In this document: one piece after another, positions 1-8,395 of the stretch
Layout: every line of letters begins with the position of its first letter
Position numbering within the stretch: the stretch's first letter is position 1
Source: Pseudogemmobacter bohemicus
GTDB lineage: Bacteria; Pseudomonadota; Alphaproteobacteria; Rhodobacterales; Rhodobacteraceae
DNA length: 64,000 bases
Assembly (NCBI RefSeq): GCF_003290025.1
Contig: NZ_QNHG01000003.1
Span: 274,460-338,459 of the forward strand
Direction: 5' to 3'
The notes under the pieces: generated by a model
The model's input: the letters and a program-made list of their open reading frames with translations, nothing else
Database searches by the model: none
Told to the model about the DNA's origin: nothing
Made by a program: the position numbers and the translations under genes

Positions 1-29
1 GGGCAGGGGGGGCAAAGCCCCCCCTGCCC
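1..29. terminator. perfect G/C stem-loop at left edge
   Basis: The arm GGGCAGGGGGGGC, an AAA loop and the exact complement of the arm form a 13-bp stem. Similar G/C-rich hairpins lie beside gene ends elsewhere in the window (8290-8309, 47794-47813). It may terminate a gene lying outside the window, but no T run is visible. Confidence 0.4.
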
Positions 30-298
30 CCCCCGGGACACCCTGCCCGACCGCAGAGGCGCCAGCCGATGCCGATTGGCTTCTGGCTGGCGAAATCCAC
101 CACACATTCACCCATTTCCATCTCATCCTGCGGGTGATGATCGCCCAGGCCGACAGTAATCCCGTCAGAGGAGAGTTTTTCGCCGAGCAGGATTTCAACC
201 CTGGCAGCCTGCCGACGGTCTTTCGCAAGGCATTTGACCTTGGCCTGACGACGTTTGCTGAAACCAGACAGAAGCCGCGTCAGCCCGCTGCGTCCCAT
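2..298 (-). CDS. partial open frame of unknown function, runs off the window
   Basis: From an ATG at 298 the minus strand stays open for 99 codons to the window edge. The first 80 or so codons look like protein of this genome (MGRSGLTRLLSGFSKRRQAK, then a stretch around VEILLGEKLSSDGITVGLG, with G/C-favoured third positions). The last part crosses the G/C hairpin at 1-29 and becomes low complexity (GGGRGGFAPP), which suggests that the true gene may end earlier or be damaged there. I do not recognise the family. The upstream GGGACGG is only a weak ribosome binding site. It could be a chance open frame. Confidence 0.3.
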   Translation of the reverse strand, partial: MGRSGLTRLLSGFSKRRQAKVKCLAKDRRQAARVEILLGEKLSSDGITVGLGDHHPQDEMEMGECVVDFASQKPIGIGWRLCGRAGCPGGGRGGFAPPA

Positions 299-478
299 TT
301 CCGTCCCGTGACCTGAATGGCGGCCACCCGGGCGGTGGCGTAAACGGCGGCATGGCACCCGACCTCTGGCCCGCTGCAAACGGCGCGCCGCCCAAGGCCT
401 GACACCCCCGGCTGTCCATTTCGCCGCGTTGATCCTCTCTGCCCCCGACGCTACCATCGGCCCGACTGGAGAATGATC

Positions 479-1636
479 ATGGCTCAGCTCTCACCCGAAA
501 CCCTGGCCAGCCCCGCGCAAGCCCTGCCTTTCTGGCTTTCACTCGGCACCCTGCCCATTGCGGCCGCCGGCCTCGCCTGGGGTGGGCTCTGGGTGCTTGC
601 GCTTCCTGCCTGGTGCTGGATCCTGTTCCCCGCCCTTGATGCTGCACTGGGCTTGAACAAGGACAATGCCAATCCCGATACCCCCGATGACCAGCTCCGG
701 GTCTACACGCTGCTGACGCTGATCTGGGTGCCGATCCAGCTGAGCACCCTCGGCGTCACCCTCTGGTATCTGCCCCAGAGCGGTATGACCGGCTGGGAAA
801 AGGCCGGCATGGTCTTTGGCATGGGCGTGATGTCGGGAACGATCGGGCTCAATTACGCGCATGAACTCCTCCATCAGAAACCCCGGATCGAGCGGCTGGC
901 GGGCGATCTCCTCCTCGCCTCCGTCCTGCATTCGCATTTCCGCTCCGAGCATATGCGGGTGCATCATCTCTATGTCGGCACCCCCCGGGACACCGTCACC
1001 GCCCGCTATAACGAAGGCTTCCACCGCTTTTTCCCCCGGGTGCTGATTGGCCAGCGCCGCTCGGCCTTCGCCTCCGAAAAGGCGATGCTCGCGCGCAGGA
1101 ACCTGCCCTGGTGGCACCGCACGAACCCGTTCTGGCGCTATTGGGCGTTTCAGGCCGCGTTCCTCACGCTGGCCCTGACCCTTGGCGGCTGGGAGGGGCT
1201 GGTGATCTTCGCCGCCCAGGCCCTGATCGCGCAATGGCAGCTGGAGCTGGTGAATTATGTCGAGCATTACGGCCTGACCCGCCGTCATCTCGGCGAAGGG
1301 CGCTATGAGCACACTCTGCCGCGCCATTCCTGGAACGCCGCACATAAGGCGACGAACTGGCTCCTGATCAACCTTCAGCGCCATTCGGACCACCATTACA
1401 AGCCCGACCGCCGCTTCCCGCTTTTGCAGAATTACGAGGAAGACGAGGCGCCGCAGCTGCCGTTCGGCTATCCGGTGATGACCAGTCTCGCGATGATCCC
1501 GCCTTTGTGGAAGCGGGCGATGAACCCGCGCGTGCGGGCCTGGCGCAGGCAGTTCTACCCCGATATCACCGACTGGAAGCCCTATAACAAGGCCCGCAAT
1601 CCGATGCCGAAAGGCGCGCCGCCCCAGAGCCCCTGA
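479..1636 (+). CDS. alkB: alkane 1-monooxygenase (AlkB family)
   Basis: Integral-membrane di-iron hydroxylase that would oxidise the terminal methyl of medium-chain alkanes using electrons from rubredoxin. All AlkB-type histidine boxes are present: HELLHQ (about residues 128-133), EHMRVHH followed by LYVGTPRD (157-170), NYVEHYGL, and LQRHSDHHYKP near residue 300. Several hydrophobic segments precede and separate them, as expected for six transmembrane helices. The length (385 residues) is normal for the family. An ATG six bases upstream is in frame, but GGAGA is spaced correctly for the ATG at 479, so that start is preferred. No rubredoxin gene is adjacent, so the electron donor must be encoded elsewhere. 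A related fatty-acid or xylene hydroxylase role cannot be excluded. Confidence 0.9.
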   Translation: MAQLSPETLASPAQALPFWLSLGTLPIAAAGLAWGGLWVLALPAWCWILFPALDAALGLNKDNANPDTPDDQLRVYTLLTLIWVPIQLSTLGVTLWYLPQSGMTGWEKAGMVFGMGVMSGTIGLNYAHELLHQKPRIERLAGDLLLASVLHSHFRSEHMRVHHLYVGTPRDTVTARYNEGFHRFFPRVLIGQRRSAFASEKAMLARRNLPWWHRTNPFWRYWAFQAAFLTLALTLGGWEGLVIFAAQALIAQWQLELVNYVEHYGLTRRHLGEGRYEHTLPRHSWNAAHKATNWLLINLQRHSDHHYKPDRRFPLLQNYEEDEAPQLPFGYPVMTSLAMIPPLWKRAMNPRVRAWRRQFYPDITDWKPYNKARNPMPKGAPPQSP

Positions 1637-1701
1637 GGCAGACCCATCACCAGGCAGGCCTATGACCTGGCAGGCCCATGACCGGTGTGCGGATACCCGG
1701 C

Positions 1702-1768
1702 CCGTTCATGGGATCCGTTCATGGGGCCCGTATCTTAGGGCCCGTATCCTGGGTCCGTAACCTGGGGC
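1702..1768. repeat. five imperfect 13-14 bp tandem units
   Basis: Five consecutive units follow the pattern CCGTW-N-CNTRGGG: 1702-1714, 1715-1727, 1728-1741, 1742-1754 and 1755-1768. They fill the gap between the convergent ends of alkB and the first caspase-like gene. Function unknown; simple tandem duplication is the likeliest origin. Confidence 0.6.
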
Positions 1769-1773
1769 CAGCA

Positions 1774-3861
1774 TCATTGCGCCCGCGTGCGCAATTCGAC
1801 CTGGAGAATCGCGGGCGCCGGGCCGCCGGCCTCGCCTTCATCTGACAGCGCGATGGCGCCCCGCGTGTCTCTTCCGAAGCCCGCCTCGTAGAGCGAGCCG
1901 GTAAAGCCGCCGCCAGTCCCAGTGCCGCGCACGGCATCCTGGGCCAGCCAGCTCAGATCCTCGACCTTGCTGTGCGAGGCGGCCGGCGTCATCACCACCA
2001 GCATCCGCTCCCGGCCCATGGTCTCGCCGCCAATGGCAAAGAGGCCCTTTTTGATCACGTCGCCCGGATGCAGCCGCCCGGCATAGAAATGCGTGATCGA
2101 GTAATCGGCGCCGATATACAGCACATTCACATCGACCGGCTGATCCATATTGTTCTTCGCCAGAACATGGACCTCGTCATTCGTGACCAGTTCCGGCACC
2201 GGAATCAGCGGCAGGCCCCGCAGGGTGCGGTCTTCGGCATTGCGCGTCAGCACCTCGATCTCGACATCCAGCGCGCCGGGACCATTCGCCGGGCCAAGCG
2301 CCGCGCCGAGTTTCATCAGGTTCACCGCTTTCGCGATGGCGGTCAGCTTTTCCTGCAGGTTGCCGGCAAGGTCACCCGGCGCGATGCCGGCGGTTTCGAC
2401 CTTCGGCGCCTGAACCTCGCTTTCGGCAAGACCGGTGCCCGGCAGGATCCAGAGTGCATCGGGCGTATCGCTGTCGGGCAGCACCGCCAGCGCCAGATCG
2501 GCCTCTGACCCTGCCTTGACGAAATTCAGCCGCGGGCCCGAGATTTCGCGCAGCTCATCCATCGCCTCGGCCAGAGCCAGCGCCGGGGCCGATCCGTCGG
2601 GCGGCAGTGCGATGGTCAGCGCGAAATCGAGCTCGGCACCCTTGCGGCGGAGCCAGACGCCCTCGGGCACCGCGCCCGCAAACCTGTCGGTCGTGGCGGT
2701 GAACGTATCTGCGGCGGTGACCTTCACCATGCCAAGCGCCTTGTCATTTCCATCGGCCGCCGCGCCCATCACGGCCAGCTCGGTCCCGACGGCAAGACCA
2801 TGCAGCGTGCCGGCATTCAGCGTGAAGCCCGTCTCTGTCACCGTGGCGGGCCATTGCGAGACCCGCTCGCGCGCCTCGCCGCCAAAGACCACCTGGTCCA
2901 GATTGCCCTCGAACAGGGGTGTCGATTTGGCGGTGCCGCGCAGCGCATATTTGCGCAAGACCTCCTGGGCTACCTGGCCGTAAGTGGCGCCGGGATATTC
3001 CGCCAGCGTCTCGAACAGGGTGAAGGTGAACACACCTTGCGATTTGCGGTCCGGCGCGCCGCGCGGCAGCCGCATCTCGGGCGTCATCTCGGTGCTTTGC
3101 GCGGCGTAAAAGGCCACGAGGCTGCCGGGTTCGACGCCTGCGGCCGGGGGCGTGGTCTCTTTCGGCATAAAGGAAACGCCGCCCGCCGCCTCACCGCCGA
3201 CGCCACGGCTGGCGGTTTCGGCTCTGTCGATGGCGGCGTCGATCATCTCTTCGGAAATCCCGAGCGCGGCGGGATCAAGCTGGCGCATCACCACCTCGTC
3301 GCCGGTCTCGATGGCGCGGGTTGCGGTGCCGGAATAGCAGCTGTCAAGCACGATCCACACATCGGCGCCTTTGGCCCGCAAGCCATCAAGCAGCTGGCCG
3401 ATCTCATCATCGACCAGCGCGTTTTCGACCGCGCTGACCTGGTTGTTCCAGGGGCCGATATCGACCGGCAGGAACAGCTCATCCAGGCCGTCGGGTTCTG
3501 CCTCGGTGTCAAGCGCCGGGGCACGGGTGCCATGGCCCGAGAGATGCAGATAGATGAAATCCCCCGGCAGCGCCTTTGCGGTCAGGTCGGCAAAGGCTGC
3601 GCGGATATTCCCCAAAGTCGCCGGATCGGCGCCGTCCTTATCCGTCAGCACGGTGACGTTTTCCGGAGCGAACGGCACCGGGGCCTCGGTCAGCAGGTAA
3701 TTCGCCACCAGATCCATATCGTTTTTCGGCCCCTTCAGAGACCAGCGTTTTTCGATATTCGGATAGTCGCTCGCCCCGATCAGCAGCGCGTAATTTTCGC
3801 GTGCCAGCGCCGGAAAGGCGATCAGCCCAAGCGCCGTGGTCAGAAGAAACCTGCGGATCAT
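1774..3861 (-). CDS. exported caspase-like protease A (C14 family, metacaspase-type)
   Basis: 695-residue protein with a signal peptide (MIRRFLLTTALGLIAFPALA) and a caspase-like p20 domain over about residues 22-185. The catalytic dyad is visible: His110 in LHLSGHG and Cys175 in VLDSCYSG, so an active cysteine protease is expected, probably with Arg/Lys specificity as in other metacaspases. About 350 residues of unassigned sequence follow. A C-terminal beta-rich module (about 560-650; DVNVLYIGADYSITHFYAG) is also recognisable in caspase-like protein B at 8396-10450. The gene lies 27 bp behind the paralog-family gene at 3889-4536 and is probably transcribed with it from the operator at 4621. 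Because it is exported, the target is likely periplasmic or extracellular. The substrate is unknown. Confidence 0.88.
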   Translation of the reverse strand: MIRRFLLTTALGLIAFPALARENYALLIGASDYPNIEKRWSLKGPKNDMDLVANYLLTEAPVPFAPENVTVLTDKDGADPATLGNIRAAFADLTAKALPGDFIYLHLSGHGTRAPALDTEAEPDGLDELFLPVDIGPWNNQVSAVENALVDDEIGQLLDGLRAKGADVWIVLDSCYSGTATRAIETGDEVVMRQLDPAALGISEEMIDAAIDRAETASRGVGGEAAGGVSFMPKETTPPAAGVEPGSLVAFYAAQSTEMTPEMRLPRGAPDRKSQGVFTFTLFETLAEYPGATYGQVAQEVLRKYALRGTAKSTPLFEGNLDQVVFGGEARERVSQWPATVTETGFTLNAGTLHGLAVGTELAVMGAAADGNDKALGMVKVTAADTFTATTDRFAGAVPEGVWLRRKGAELDFALTIALPPDGSAPALALAEAMDELREISGPRLNFVKAGSEADLALAVLPDSDTPDALWILPGTGLAESEVQAPKVETAGIAPGDLAGNLQEKLTAIAKAVNLMKLGAALGPANGPGALDVEIEVLTRNAEDRTLRGLPLIPVPELVTNDEVHVLAKNNMDQPVDVNVLYIGADYSITHFYAGRLHPGDVIKKGLFAIGGETMGRERMLVVMTPAASHSKVEDLSWLAQDAVRGTGTGGGFTGSLYEAGFGRDTRGAIALSDEGEAGGPAPAILQVELRTRAQ

Positions 3862-3888
3862 ATCCTGCCCTTTCTGGCGTTAATTCAA

Positions 3889-4536
3889 TCAGTTGGTCAT
3901 CAGCGCAAAGCCGAATTTCCGGCTGGCCGAATTGGCGATGACCAGGGTGAACAGCCCGTCCGCCGCCGGGGTCCAGCCGCAATAGGCGACATGGGTGGGA
4001 TCGGTATCGGCACAGACCTCGCGGCCTCCGGCATCGAGTATGGTGATGTTCAGATCAAGGCCCGGCTCGGTCTCGGCATAGACTTCGGCATATTCGCCGC
4101 CCCGGAAGGAAAGATCCGGCAGCCGGGTTTCCGCGCCGGCTTCCAGCTCGCCGATACGGTAGACCGGGCCGTGGATGACGCCTTTCCAGCTTTGTCCGAC
4201 GATATCATCGGCGAGGTCGCGCAGCGGGTCGCCCTCGGTGGTCAGGGCCACCGCTTCCCCCAGCATCGCCTCCCATCCCAGCGGAGCGAAGGCGGGTTCT
4301 GCGCCATCCGGCAGCGGGTCGACGGGCTGCATATCGACCGATTTGCGCAGCTGCGCCGCCGCAAGGATCAGGAGCGCATCCCCCGTCTCGACGCCTTTGG
4401 CATAAAGCTCGGCCGACAGCGCCGCCTGGCGGAGCGGGCCCGACCCCTGGGCCCGGGCAGCGGTGACCAGGGCCGGGGCGGCCAGGGCAAGGCCCGCGCT
4501 GATCAGCAGGGCAGTGAGGCATGCAGGATGGGACAT
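3889..4536 (-). CDS. exported protein of the two-cysteine C-terminal domain family, copy 1
   Basis: 215-residue protein with a signal peptide of about 30 residues (ends near TAARAQG). It is clearly related to the products at 11696-12445 and 12555-13265. Shared features are an N-terminal helix with A-x3-GDAL-x4-AA-x-L, then a beta-rich C-terminal half resembling the bacterial pre-peptidase C-terminal (PPC) fold, with a C-x10-C pair, a TP-x3-G-LF step and the ending TN. The cysteines (REVCAD and AYCGW) could form a disulfide in the periplasm. It is the first gene of the transcript that continues into caspase-like protein A. It may be a scaffold, inhibitor or substrate for the neighbouring proteases; that role is inferred only from position. 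The ATG at 4536 is preferred because it starts the signal peptide. Confidence 0.75.
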   Translation of the reverse strand: MSHPACLTALLISAGLALAAPALVTAARAQGSGPLRQAALSAELYAKGVETGDALLILAAAQLRKSVDMQPVDPLPDGAEPAFAPLGWEAMLGEAVALTTEGDPLRDLADDIVGQSWKGVIHGPVYRIGELEAGAETRLPDLSFRGGEYAEVYAETEPGLDLNITILDAGGREVCADTDPTHVAYCGWTPAADGLFTLVIANSASRKFGFALMTN

Positions 4537-4620
4537 TCGGATCGGCACCGGGGAGAGCTGATTGTTTCGGTCAGCGGCAGGATGCGGGGAGGATCGCGGC
4601 CTGTAAACGCACAATCTGCA

Positions 4621-4637
4621 GATGACGGGCTTTGTCA
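4621..4637. promoter_or_regulatory. shared near-palindromic operator, copy 1
   Basis: Read on the minus strand the site is TGACAAAGCCCGTCATC. It lies between the divergent genes starting at 4536 (85 bp away) and 4705 (68 bp away). The same pattern, TGACAAA-N4-GTCATC, occurs at 8330-8346 and 12516-12532, each upstream of another gene of this locus. An extra GTCA half-site flanks it (4638-4644 on the other strand). Confidence 0.65.
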
Positions 4638-4704
4638 TGTGACCCTGGCAGGCCCGGGGGTCTAACCTGCAATCACCGTTGAGAAAGAGCCGGAGAATTT
4701 ACGA

Positions 4705-6123
4705 ATGTGCCTGTATAAGAGGGTCTGGAACAGGACCAGGCCCCGCATCGCGGCCCCGCTTCTTGCCACGATCCTTGCCGTTTCCGCCGCGCAGATGACC
4801 GGGTTCACCCCCGCCGCTTTTGCCGAAACCGTCGCCGCTGCAACCGCCATCCCGCGCAGCGCGGCTGATCTGGCGATGGATCAGGTCCTGGTGGTGCGCA
4901 GCGCCGATTCCGAGGATGTCTTTCTCGGCTCGGCCTTTGTCTGGGCCGGCGTCCGGAATATCGCCGTGACCAATGCCCATGTGGTCGGCATGGCAGAGGA
5001 AGTCCGGGTCATCGACCGCCAGGGCAATGTGGTGACGGCCATGGTGATCGGCAAAGACATGGTGCGCGATGTGGCCGTGTTGCAGCTGGAGCCGGGTCTT
5101 GCCGGCCCCGAAGGCGCGGCGCTGAACGGCATTCCCGCCTCAGACCAGCCGGCGCTGCCCGGGCTTGAGGTCTATGCGCTTGGCGCGCCGCTTGGGGCCG
5201 AGTTCACGCTGACGCGGGGCATGGTCTCTGCCATGGCGCGGCAGATCGACCTCGCGGTGCCGCTGATGTTCCTGCAGCATGATGCGGCAGTCAATCCGGG
5301 CTCGTCCGGCGGGCCGCTGATTGAGGCCGAAGGCCGGCTGCTGGGGATGAACAGCCGCATCGCCGATGGCAGCCGCATGTTCGTCGGTATCGCCTATGCG
5401 ATTGCGGGGGGCGATCTGACCCGTATCGTCGAGGGGCTGATCGACGAGAGCCTGACGCCGTTCCCGAAGCTTGGCCTCAGCGCGCGGCCGGTGGACCGGA
5501 AACTGGCCGATACGCTGGGCATCGCGCCCGAGGGGCTGCTGGTCGATGCGGTCAGCCCGGGCGGGCTGGCGGCCCGGGCGGGGATCATGGCCGGGGATAT
5601 CATCCTCGCGGTGAACGGAGCCGCCCTGCAAAATCCCGGCGATTTCGCCTTTCTGGTCGATGCCGGGCTGGATGAGGCCAGTATCGCCATCTCGGTCTCG
5701 CGCGGGGGCAACCCGGTCAGCCTTGAGCTGAGCTTTGCCGCCGCCGCGCCCGAACCCGGCATGATCGGCCTCGCGTTGCGCGGCCCCGATGGCACGGGTG
5801 TCGCGCCCGAACGCATCCGCAGTTACCGCCTCGCCGCCCTTGGCATCGTGCAAAGCGAGGATGGCAGGGTCTCAGACCTGACGCTGAACTCCCCCGCCGC
5901 CCTCGCGGGCCTTGCAAAGGGCGATCGCATCCGCGCGGTCAATGGCGAAGCGATGGATCTGGCCGCGCTGGAGGCGCTGGAAATCACCGCACCGACGCTG
6001 CTCCTCGTCGAGGCGCCGGATGGCGTTACCCGCCATCTCTGGCTGGACCCCTGGGGCACCGCGACCGGCCCCCGTGCCATCGGCGGCGCGAATGTGCTTG
6101 ACCCGGCCGTTGTCGTGTTCTGA
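4705..6123 (+). CDS. exported DegP/HtrA-like serine protease with two PDZ repeats
   Basis: 472 residues: a signal peptide with a long basic n-region (cleavage near AAFA-ET, residue 40), a trypsin-like protease domain at about 55-240, and two PDZ-like repeats at about 250-345 and 350-450. The catalytic triad is visible: His92 in TNAHVV, Asp122 in RDVAVLQL and Ser201 in NPGSSGGPL. HtrA proteases of this kind degrade or process damaged envelope proteins in the periplasm. The second PDZ repeat is divergent (SPAALAGLAKGDRIRAVNG is still clear). The gene is 13 bp from the response regulator gene, so protease and two-component system form one operon, as seen for envelope-stress circuits. GGAG lies 9 bases before the ATG. 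Transcription probably starts near the operator at 4621. Confidence 0.88.
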   Translation: MCLYKRVWNRTRPRIAAPLLATILAVSAAQMTGFTPAAFAETVAAATAIPRSAADLAMDQVLVVRSADSEDVFLGSAFVWAGVRNIAVTNAHVVGMAEEVRVIDRQGNVVTAMVIGKDMVRDVAVLQLEPGLAGPEGAALNGIPASDQPALPGLEVYALGAPLGAEFTLTRGMVSAMARQIDLAVPLMFLQHDAAVNPGSSGGPLIEAEGRLLGMNSRIADGSRMFVGIAYAIAGGDLTRIVEGLIDESLTPFPKLGLSARPVDRKLADTLGIAPEGLLVDAVSPGGLAARAGIMAGDIILAVNGAALQNPGDFAFLVDAGLDEASIAISVSRGGNPVSLELSFAAAAPEPGMIGLALRGPDGTGVAPERIRSYRLAALGIVQSEDGRVSDLTLNSPAALAGLAKGDRIRAVNGEAMDLAALEALEITAPTLLLVEAPDGVTRHLWLDPWGTATGPRAIGGANVLDPAVVVF

Positions 6124-6136
6124 ATCTGGGCGCATT

Positions 6137-6838
6137 ATGACCGACCGTATCCTGATCATCGAGGACGACCCCGACATCGCCGCCGCCGTGGCGGGTGAAG
6201 TGGTGGCGCTTGGCTGCGAACCCACCCATCGTGACACGCTGGAAAGCGGTATCGCAGAGGCCGGGGCCGGGGATTACCGGGTGATCGTGCTGGACCGGAT
6301 GCTGCCCGGCGGCGACGGGGTGGCGGCCATGGCGCAGATCCGCGCCGGCGGCTCGCGGGCGATGATCCTGGTGCTCTCGGCGCTTGGCCGCGCGGCCGAA
6401 CGGGTCGAGGGGCTGGAAAAGGGCGCCGATGATTACCTGCCCAAACCCTATGAACCCGAAGAGCTGCGCGCCCGGCTGCGCGCGCTCTTGCGCCGTGGTG
6501 CGATCCAGGTCGCGGATAATGATCTGATGGCCTTTGGCGATCTGGAGATCCGGCTCAAGGCGCGCACCGTGCATGTCAAACGCACCCATGTGCCGGTCTC
6601 GCCCCGCGAATTTGCGCTGATCACGTTTTTCGCCCGCAATTCCGGCCATGTAGTCACCCGGATGCAGCTTTTGGAATCGGTCTGGAACCTGCATTTCGAC
6701 CCCGGCACCAATGTGGTCGATGTTCATGTCGGGCGGCTCAGGCGCAAGCTGGAAGAGGCGGGCGCCCATATGATCCGCTCGGTCCGGGGTGAGGGCTATC
6801 TCTTCGCGCAGAATGGCGGAGATGCCGGTGGCGCCTGA
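6137..6838 (+). CDS. OmpR-family response regulator
   Basis: 233 residues: an N-terminal receiver domain (1-118) with the acidic pocket IIEDD, the phosphoacceptor Asp53 in VIVLDRMLP and the conserved lysine in LPKPYEP, then an OmpR-type winged-helix DNA-binding domain ending in DVHVGRLRRKLEE and VRGEGY. It sits between the HtrA-like protease (13 bp upstream) and its likely partner kinase (30 bp downstream). It is the obvious candidate to bind the repeated operator at 4621, 8330 and 12516, which would make the protease locus autoregulated. That link is inference. OmpR-type proteins usually bind direct repeats, whereas this operator reads better as an inverted repeat. Confidence 0.93.
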   Translation: MTDRILIIEDDPDIAAAVAGEVVALGCEPTHRDTLESGIAEAGAGDYRVIVLDRMLPGGDGVAAMAQIRAGGSRAMILVLSALGRAAERVEGLEKGADDYLPKPYEPEELRARLRALLRRGAIQVADNDLMAFGDLEIRLKARTVHVKRTHVPVSPREFALITFFARNSGHVVTRMQLLESVWNLHFDPGTNVVDVHVGRLRRKLEEAGAHMIRSVRGEGYLFAQNGGDAGGA

Positions 6839-6868
6839 TCCGGCCCGCGCCCTGCCGGAGGCCACCCC

Positions 6869-8212
6869 ATGCTGAAAGCGCGCGCCACTTTGCGGCTGGC
6901 GGCGCTGATGGCGGTCTCGGTGGCGGTGTTGTCTCTGGGTGCAATGGCGCTGCAATACCGGCTGGTGGCAACGCGGCTGACACTTGCGCAGAAAGAGCTG
7001 CTCTCAGCCGATCTGCGCGGCCTCGGCGCGCTTTATGAACAGCGTCGCATCATCGCGCTGCGCCAGGCCATCGACTATCGCGCGGCTTCGGGCGGGGAGG
7101 AGCTTTTGCTGCTCACCGACCGCGAAGGCCGGATTCTCGCCGGAACCGAAAGCAGCTGGCCCGCCGAAGTGGCGCCCGAAGGAGCCGGGTTTGACCTCTC
7201 GACCCCGCAGGAGATCACCCGGGATACGGAACGCTGGCTGGTGGTCGCGCGCGAGCTGCCGGGCGGGTTTGGCCTGTTGGCGGGGCGCCCGCTGGCGCCG
7301 GTCGATGCGACGCTGGCGGCGCTGAGGCGGGGGATGATCGGGCTGGCCCTTGCGCTGCTGGCCGCGGCGGCTCTGGTCGGCTGGGTCGCGGCGCGCCAGG
7401 TGATGGGGCGGATCGGGCGGCTGAACCGGCTGGCGGATCAGGTGGCGGCGGGGGATCTTGAGGCGCGGCTGCCCGGCCCCCGCAGGGCGGATGAGTTCGG
7501 CCTCCTCGAGACCCATATGCATCACATGCTGGACCGGATCGCCAGTCTGAACCGGGCGACACATCGCCTTTCGGACACCATCGCGCATGAGATGCGCACG
7601 CCGCTGAACCGGCTGGCCACCCGGCTCTCGGAGATCGAGGGACAGGAGGAAAAGGTCAGCCAGCTGCGCGAGGAAATGCGCGGCGCGATCCGTATCTTCG
7701 ATTCGCTCCTCGACATCTCGCGGGCCGAGGCTGACCAGGGTTCCGGGGGGGGGCTGCTGCCGGTCGACCTCTCGGCCCTGGCCGAAGGGGTCTGGGAACT
7801 TTACGAGGCGCTGGCCGAGGATAAGGGCCTGATCCCGGCGGCGACCATCGCACCTGATCTGATGGTGCTGGGCGACCGCACGCTGATTTCGCAGATGTTG
7901 GCCAATGTGATGGATAACGCGATCAAATATTGCGCCCCGGGCGACCGGCTGACACTGACGCTCACCGCTGGCCCGCTGCACATCCTTGAAATCGCCGATA
8001 GTGGCCCCGGTCTGCCCGAAGGTATGGGCGAAGACGTGTTTGAACGCTTCACCCGCGCCGGGCGTGACCGTGCGCGCGGAATACGAGGCCATGGTCTGGG
8101 CCTCGCGCTGGTCCGCGCCATCGCAATGCGACATGGCGCGAAACTCTCGTTGCCCGGAGTGGAAAAGGGGCTGACCATCCGCCTTGAATGGCAACCGCTC
8201 GCCTCTGGCTGA
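6869..8212 (+). CDS. membrane sensor histidine kinase
   Basis: 447 residues. TM helix 1 at about 9-29, a periplasmic sensor region of about 125 residues, TM helix 2 at about 155-175, a HAMP linker, then a HisKA domain with His240 in DTIAHEMRTP and a HATPase domain with the N box (Asn350 in NVMDNAIKY), DSGPGLP and GHGLGLALVR. All catalytic elements are intact. The periplasmic part contains EELLLLTDREGRILAGTES, a PAS/Cache-like strand pattern, but I cannot name a ligand. It follows the response regulator in the same operon as the HtrA-like protease, so sensing of an envelope or proteolysis signal is plausible. Confidence 0.93.
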   Translation: MLKARATLRLAALMAVSVAVLSLGAMALQYRLVATRLTLAQKELLSADLRGLGALYEQRRIIALRQAIDYRAASGGEELLLLTDREGRILAGTESSWPAEVAPEGAGFDLSTPQEITRDTERWLVVARELPGGFGLLAGRPLAPVDATLAALRRGMIGLALALLAAAALVGWVAARQVMGRIGRLNRLADQVAAGDLEARLPGPRRADEFGLLETHMHHMLDRIASLNRATHRLSDTIAHEMRTPLNRLATRLSEIEGQEEKVSQLREEMRGAIRIFDSLLDISRAEADQGSGGGLLPVDLSALAEGVWELYEALAEDKGLIPAATIAPDLMVLGDRTLISQMLANVMDNAIKYCAPGDRLTLTLTAGPLHILEIADSGPGLPEGMGEDVFERFTRAGRDRARGIRGHGLGLALVRAIAMRHGAKLSLPGVEKGLTIRLEWQPLASG

Positions 8213-8220
8213 TCCCGGAT

Positions 8221-8309
8221 GCCTCCGGCGGGAGTATTTGTATCAAGAGGAAATGCCCTTCCTCTTGACATAAATACTCCACGGGGGTCCGGGGGTGTGA
8301 AACCCCCGG
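8221..8309. terminator. long hairpin of the dispersed repeat family plus a second G/C hairpin
   Basis: After the kinase stop codon comes GCCTCCGGCG and then a hairpin at 8231-8280 with arms of about 22 bases (GGAGTATTTGTATCAAGAGG and its near complement) around ATGCCC. A smaller hairpin (CCGGGGG..CCCCCGG) follows at 8290-8309. Together they probably end the protease/two-component operon. The left arm is the same repeat seen at 25077 and 33785. Confidence 0.7.
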
Positions 8310-8329
8310 CTCGTGTCGCTGGTCAGAGG

Positions 8330-8346
8330 TGACAAATTTCGTCATC
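8330..8346. promoter_or_regulatory. shared near-palindromic operator, copy 2
   Basis: TGACAAATTTCGTCATC, 50 bp upstream of the start of caspase-like gene B. Including its flanks it matches the copy at 12516 at 21 of 25 positions. A further 6-bp inverted repeat, CTTGTC-N6-GACAAG, follows at 8359-8376. Confidence 0.65.
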
Positions 8347-8395
8347 TCGCGCAGGCCCCTTGTCGGACTGGACAAGTCCCGGCATGTTTTCGCCT

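Noticed and set aside
2800-4665. 621-codon open frame on the + strand opposite caspase-like gene A
   Set aside because: It mirrors a gene with clear catalytic motifs and a signal peptide; its own translation is Arg/Gly/Gln-rich with no recognisable domain, typical of an antisense frame in G+C-rich DNA.
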